From assembly GCA_036365145.1 (NCBI GenBank), contig JAEOAD010002231.1:5749501-5813500 (forward strand): DNA of 64,000 nt, read 5' to 3'. Shown here in pieces: positions 60,666 to 64,000 of this stretch. Every line of letters starts with the position of its first letter. Within the stretch, counting starts at the first letter, position 1. The notes beneath the pieces are model-generated. The model did no database searches, was not told the origin of the DNA, and saw only the letters and a list, made by a program, of their open reading frames with translations. A program made the position numbers and the translations under genes. Source of the stretch: Orientallactaga sibirica (taxonomy: Eukaryota; Chordata; Mammalia; Rodentia; Dipodidae).

Positions 60666-62996
60666 AGGAGGGAACTCTTTGGCTATGAGAAGACTCATTG
60701 TTGCAAGCACTCTCTATGACTATTAAGAAATGACCAGTGTTATTATCCATTTTTGTACAACTCAAAAAATATCCATGTATTATTAATTCATTTTATATAT
60801 ACAGATTCTGAAAATCAAAAATCTTTTTAATGTTCTTCTACCAACCTATATGGTTATCATTATCAGGAACATCACCATTCTAGGACATTTATGTGAATTT
60901 CAGTATCCTATCTGGGCTTACCTATAAATTTCCCATTTGTATCCTCATTCATTCATTCACTCATTAAAAGGAATGAGTCTAAATGACTGAGAGAGAAAAA
61001 CCAACAAAAATGAAATAAAATTTTTAAAAAAGACCCTCATGGATTTTGCATTCAGGTGAGGAAGAGAGATCCTCCTGTAGATAAAAAGGGCAAAATGTGG
61101 TTGAAAATGCTGAAGGAAATTGGAAGGGTAATAGAAAAAAAAAAAACTGAAGTGAGAACAGGGTGGTAGGGAAGGTTTTTAGGAGACAATGAGCTTATAG
61201 CTGAGTTCTTATTGAGACCTGAAACAGTCAAGTGACTAATATGTTACAGTCATGAAGAAGTCTGGTTGCTTTGGCATGAAGGCCAGAGGAGAGCATGTAA
61301 TGGATGAGATTGGAATAGGGCAGGATTAGCAAAGTACAGCAGAAGTTTTAAGCAATAATAAGAAAAGGTGGCTTCAATTCAGATAGAATTACATATTTTA
61401 CATGTGTTTTTAACAGTCATTTGAGCTTCTGTTTGTAATCAGAGCCCATTGATGGGTGGCTGCAGAGTAAGTCTAGGAAAAGACAAACAACACTTCCTCA
61501 GGAGATTAGAGGAGGATGACAAGACATGCGAAGATTAAAGACAGATTTCAGTGTCTGAGTCCACATGATTTGCCAAAGGATTGAAAGAAGTTATGAAAAT
61601 GAGAGAAAGCAAATAAGCCATGGCTTTTCAGAGCCTGGCTTCAGCAACTGCATGGGTGGTGCTGCCACTTACTGAGATGTGAAGGGTCACAGGGTGAACA
61701 GTTTAGACAGGAGGTTGTTCTTGTGCTTTCCTCGTTTATTTGTTTGTTTTGGTTCCCAACTGTTATTTAAGAGCCCATACAAAATATTCCACATTAAGGA
61801 GTTTTAATGTGCTTTTCATCCTGGTTAGCCAGGACATAAAGTGATCAATAACTCTTTGCTGTCAGCAACTATTGACAACCAAACAGGTAGTTTATTCTTC
61901 AAGAATTTTTGGTGAGATACTTAAAATTCCTCTTAGAAAAAGTCACCTCAGAAATTATGGTGATCCTTTTGTCATATTGTCCCTTTAACATTAGGATTCA
62001 AAGTGCTATAAATTCTTCCTGATTTGTCCAATACACAGTGCAAAAAAAAAAAAAAAAGAATAATGTTAAGCCTTTGAAGAAGAAATGAAACACTTATCTA
62101 AATCTAAACTGTCACACTTTAAAATAAATAGAAATATCTTCAATTGAATTATGAAAGTTTCCCTGGAAACAATTTCAAAGGGGTAGTGAATGCTTAAACT
62201 AGGAATTGAAAAAGAAGAAAACAAAAGAAAAATTTGGCCAGGGGATTTATGATGACAAAGATGACAGAAGGCAAGCGAGGCAAGAGAGGATCAAAGCTGA
62301 AAGGCAATGGCTGGGGGAAGCCAGTCATGAGTCTATGAAAGAGGTTGTGAAAGTGATCACTTTAATGGAATAAATAACATAAAATAAGAAACAATTGACA
62401 GAGGAATGATATGATTTAATAAGTTATCCGTAGTTTCTATAGTACATGTGCAACCTTGGTCTTGCTCTGTTCAATGGTTCAAACCCCATCTACCAAAATT
62501 CCCACCTTTTCTATTCACTTTGATTCCCTTGGAGAAAATGCTAGAAACTGACAATCTCTGTGGTCCCATCCAATAGAAGTGGGTGCACTCAAGAGTAAGC
62601 TTCAGAAGGAGCCTCATCCTGTGTCTACCTTCACCATAGGATTTTCATGGGTGCCATGGCACAAGTAGGCAGACAGAGAGAGGTTTCTGCATGTTTTTCA
62701 CATAAAATTTTGATATGTGTTTGGACACCCAGACTGGTAAACTCATATGAGGGCCATTGCTGTCTTCTCATCTCCACTTGGCCAATTGTCTGAGTGAAGA
62801 AGCAGCTATGGCAGGACTGTAGGGAGATTTCAGACATTGTGAAGCCCCAAGAGTGGCAAAGTCAAGAATGGCTTTGCTCACTGACCTCATCACTGCTGAG
62901 ACCATAAGAGTACTGAGGCCACCTGTCTGCTTTCCACAAGAATACCTGGCCCCAGGAATTAGGAGACCGCTCTCCCTGATAGCAGGAGACATGTAG

Positions 62997-63032
<36 letters not shown>

Positions 63033-63289
63033 TTTCAATTTATCTTTAAAGGCCAAGATGGACATAGGCTATATTTGGGAAAAAAATAAAAAAGATAAGC
63101 CTTGGGGAACCCAGCTGCTAGAAAAAGACAAAACAGAGAACTTGTTATAAGCTGTAATTCATGAACTCTATAACCTAGATGACAAAGTCACTTAAATTGT
63201 GTCGTGAAAATTAAACCATGAGATTATCTGATTTTTTAAGTTTAACACCCTTATTGTTGAAAAAGAGGATGTTACTGCTTAGAAATAAC
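60666..63289. other. Intron sequence without recognisable feature
   Basis: Unique-looking, with moderate purine-rich segments (61000-61600, 62200-62350). Apart from the poly(A) run at 62997 I see no repeat or gene. Confidence 0.55.
62997..63030. repeat. Poly(A) run
   Basis: About 34 A. The sequence to the left does not look like a SINE I know; it may be the tail of a short unidentified retroposed fragment. Confidence 0.85.
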
Positions 63290-63405
63290 CCTTGCCAGGT
63301 GAAATATATGTGTGTTATCCCACCACTCAGGAGACAGATGGCAAACTTGACTCCAGCCTAGCTACATACATATTGAAACCTTGTCTCATAAACAAATGAA
63401 CAAAC
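63290..63405 (+). repeat. Old B1-like SINE
   Basis: GTTATCCCACCACTCAGGAG, CCAGCCTAGCTACATACATA and TTGAAACCTTGTCTCA fit a diverged monomer. Confidence 0.6.
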
Positions 63406-63794
63406 GTAACTCCTAATGCTCACAAGGAAAAAAAAATTCCATCTTAGGAGACAAGTATGGGTTAGAGGTATGAATTCATTGGCTTAGATAACCCAAACTT
63501 TGCAGAAGAATATTTTCTCTTGTCTCACAGGACCATTTTCCTCTACTCTGTGACAGCCCTGTTAGAAAAGAAATGCTTGTACTAGATTTTTAGCAGTTAC
63601 TGAATTCAAATTTCTAGACATTTCCATATTTACAGATTGCATTAGATCAGATGTGTACTCATATACATGTAGCACAATGCTTTGCACAAAAGTCTTTAAC
63701 AAATTCTTGTTTTCCTACCTTCTTAAGTGTAATTTGGTTATTAATTATCCCTTTTAATAAATAGTCTTATGAAACTGCATGTACTTCCCTTCTC

Positions 63795-63860
63795 TCTCTC
63801 TTTCTATCTCTCTACCTCTTTCTCTCTCTCAAATAAATGAAAATAAAATGTTTTTAAAAA
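63795..63860 (+). repeat. DIP SINE tail fragment
   Basis: Only a TC-rich tract followed by AAATAAATGAAAATAAAATG; head and body are absent. Confidence 0.5.
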
Positions 63861-64000
63861 TCCAACCAATAGCATAATAAATCCTATGCTATGGTACATG
63901 TAATAAATTTCCTATTATAAATTCCATATTTTACTTCTTTTAGAAGCAATCCAATATAAGAAATTTCAACATCTTATATGTTTATGTGATATATAAAAGA

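Overview
The window is mammalian nuclear DNA from a rodent. It is AT-rich, dense in retroposons, and carries B1, B3 and ID SINEs together with more than 25 copies of a tRNA-headed SINE with a TC-rich, AAATAAATAAA-ending tail. I read that SINE as the jerboa DIP family of the B2 superfamily, so the best guess is a dipodoid such as Jaculus. The family and species names come from memory and inference; the repeat structure is seen directly.

Only one host protein-coding gene is supported. Exons 2 and 3 of the tachykinin receptor 3 gene (TACR3, neurokinin-3 receptor) lie on the + strand at 32259-32447 and 34122-34272. Both have correct splice sites and compatible phases. The rest of the window is TACR3 intron: part of intron 1 (1-32258), all of intron 2 (32448-34121) and part of intron 3 (34273-64000). 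Exon 1 and exons 4-5 were not found and should lie outside the window.

Region by region: 1-5 kb is a SINE cluster. 5.2-7.6 kb is a minus-strand L1. 7.99-10.74 kb is a minus-strand ERVL/MaLR-type provirus with a 5-bp target duplication but two unlike LTRs, containing an oppositely oriented, still open dUTPase-like frame. 10.9-19.5 kb holds two minus-strand L1s broken by SINEs and two solo LTRs. 20-31 kb holds B3 SINEs, a MaLR provirus (22.4-24.8 kb), old L1 pieces and young L1 3' ends. 32.2-34.3 kb is the TACR3 exon pair. 35-42 kb is a second SINE cluster. 42.06-43.76 kb is a heavily mutated processed pseudogene that I recognise as TRIM41. 44-50 kb holds nested LTRs, possible old LTR debris and an L1 3' UTR. 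50-64 kb is mostly unique intron with scattered SINEs, MIRs and one MLT1-like LTR.

There is no operon-like organisation, CRISPR array or other new system. What deserves a second look is retroelement structure: the mismatched-LTR provirus, a 202-bp templated duplication across its host junction, the TRIM41 retrocopy, nested LTRs and inverted SINE pairs in transcribed intron.
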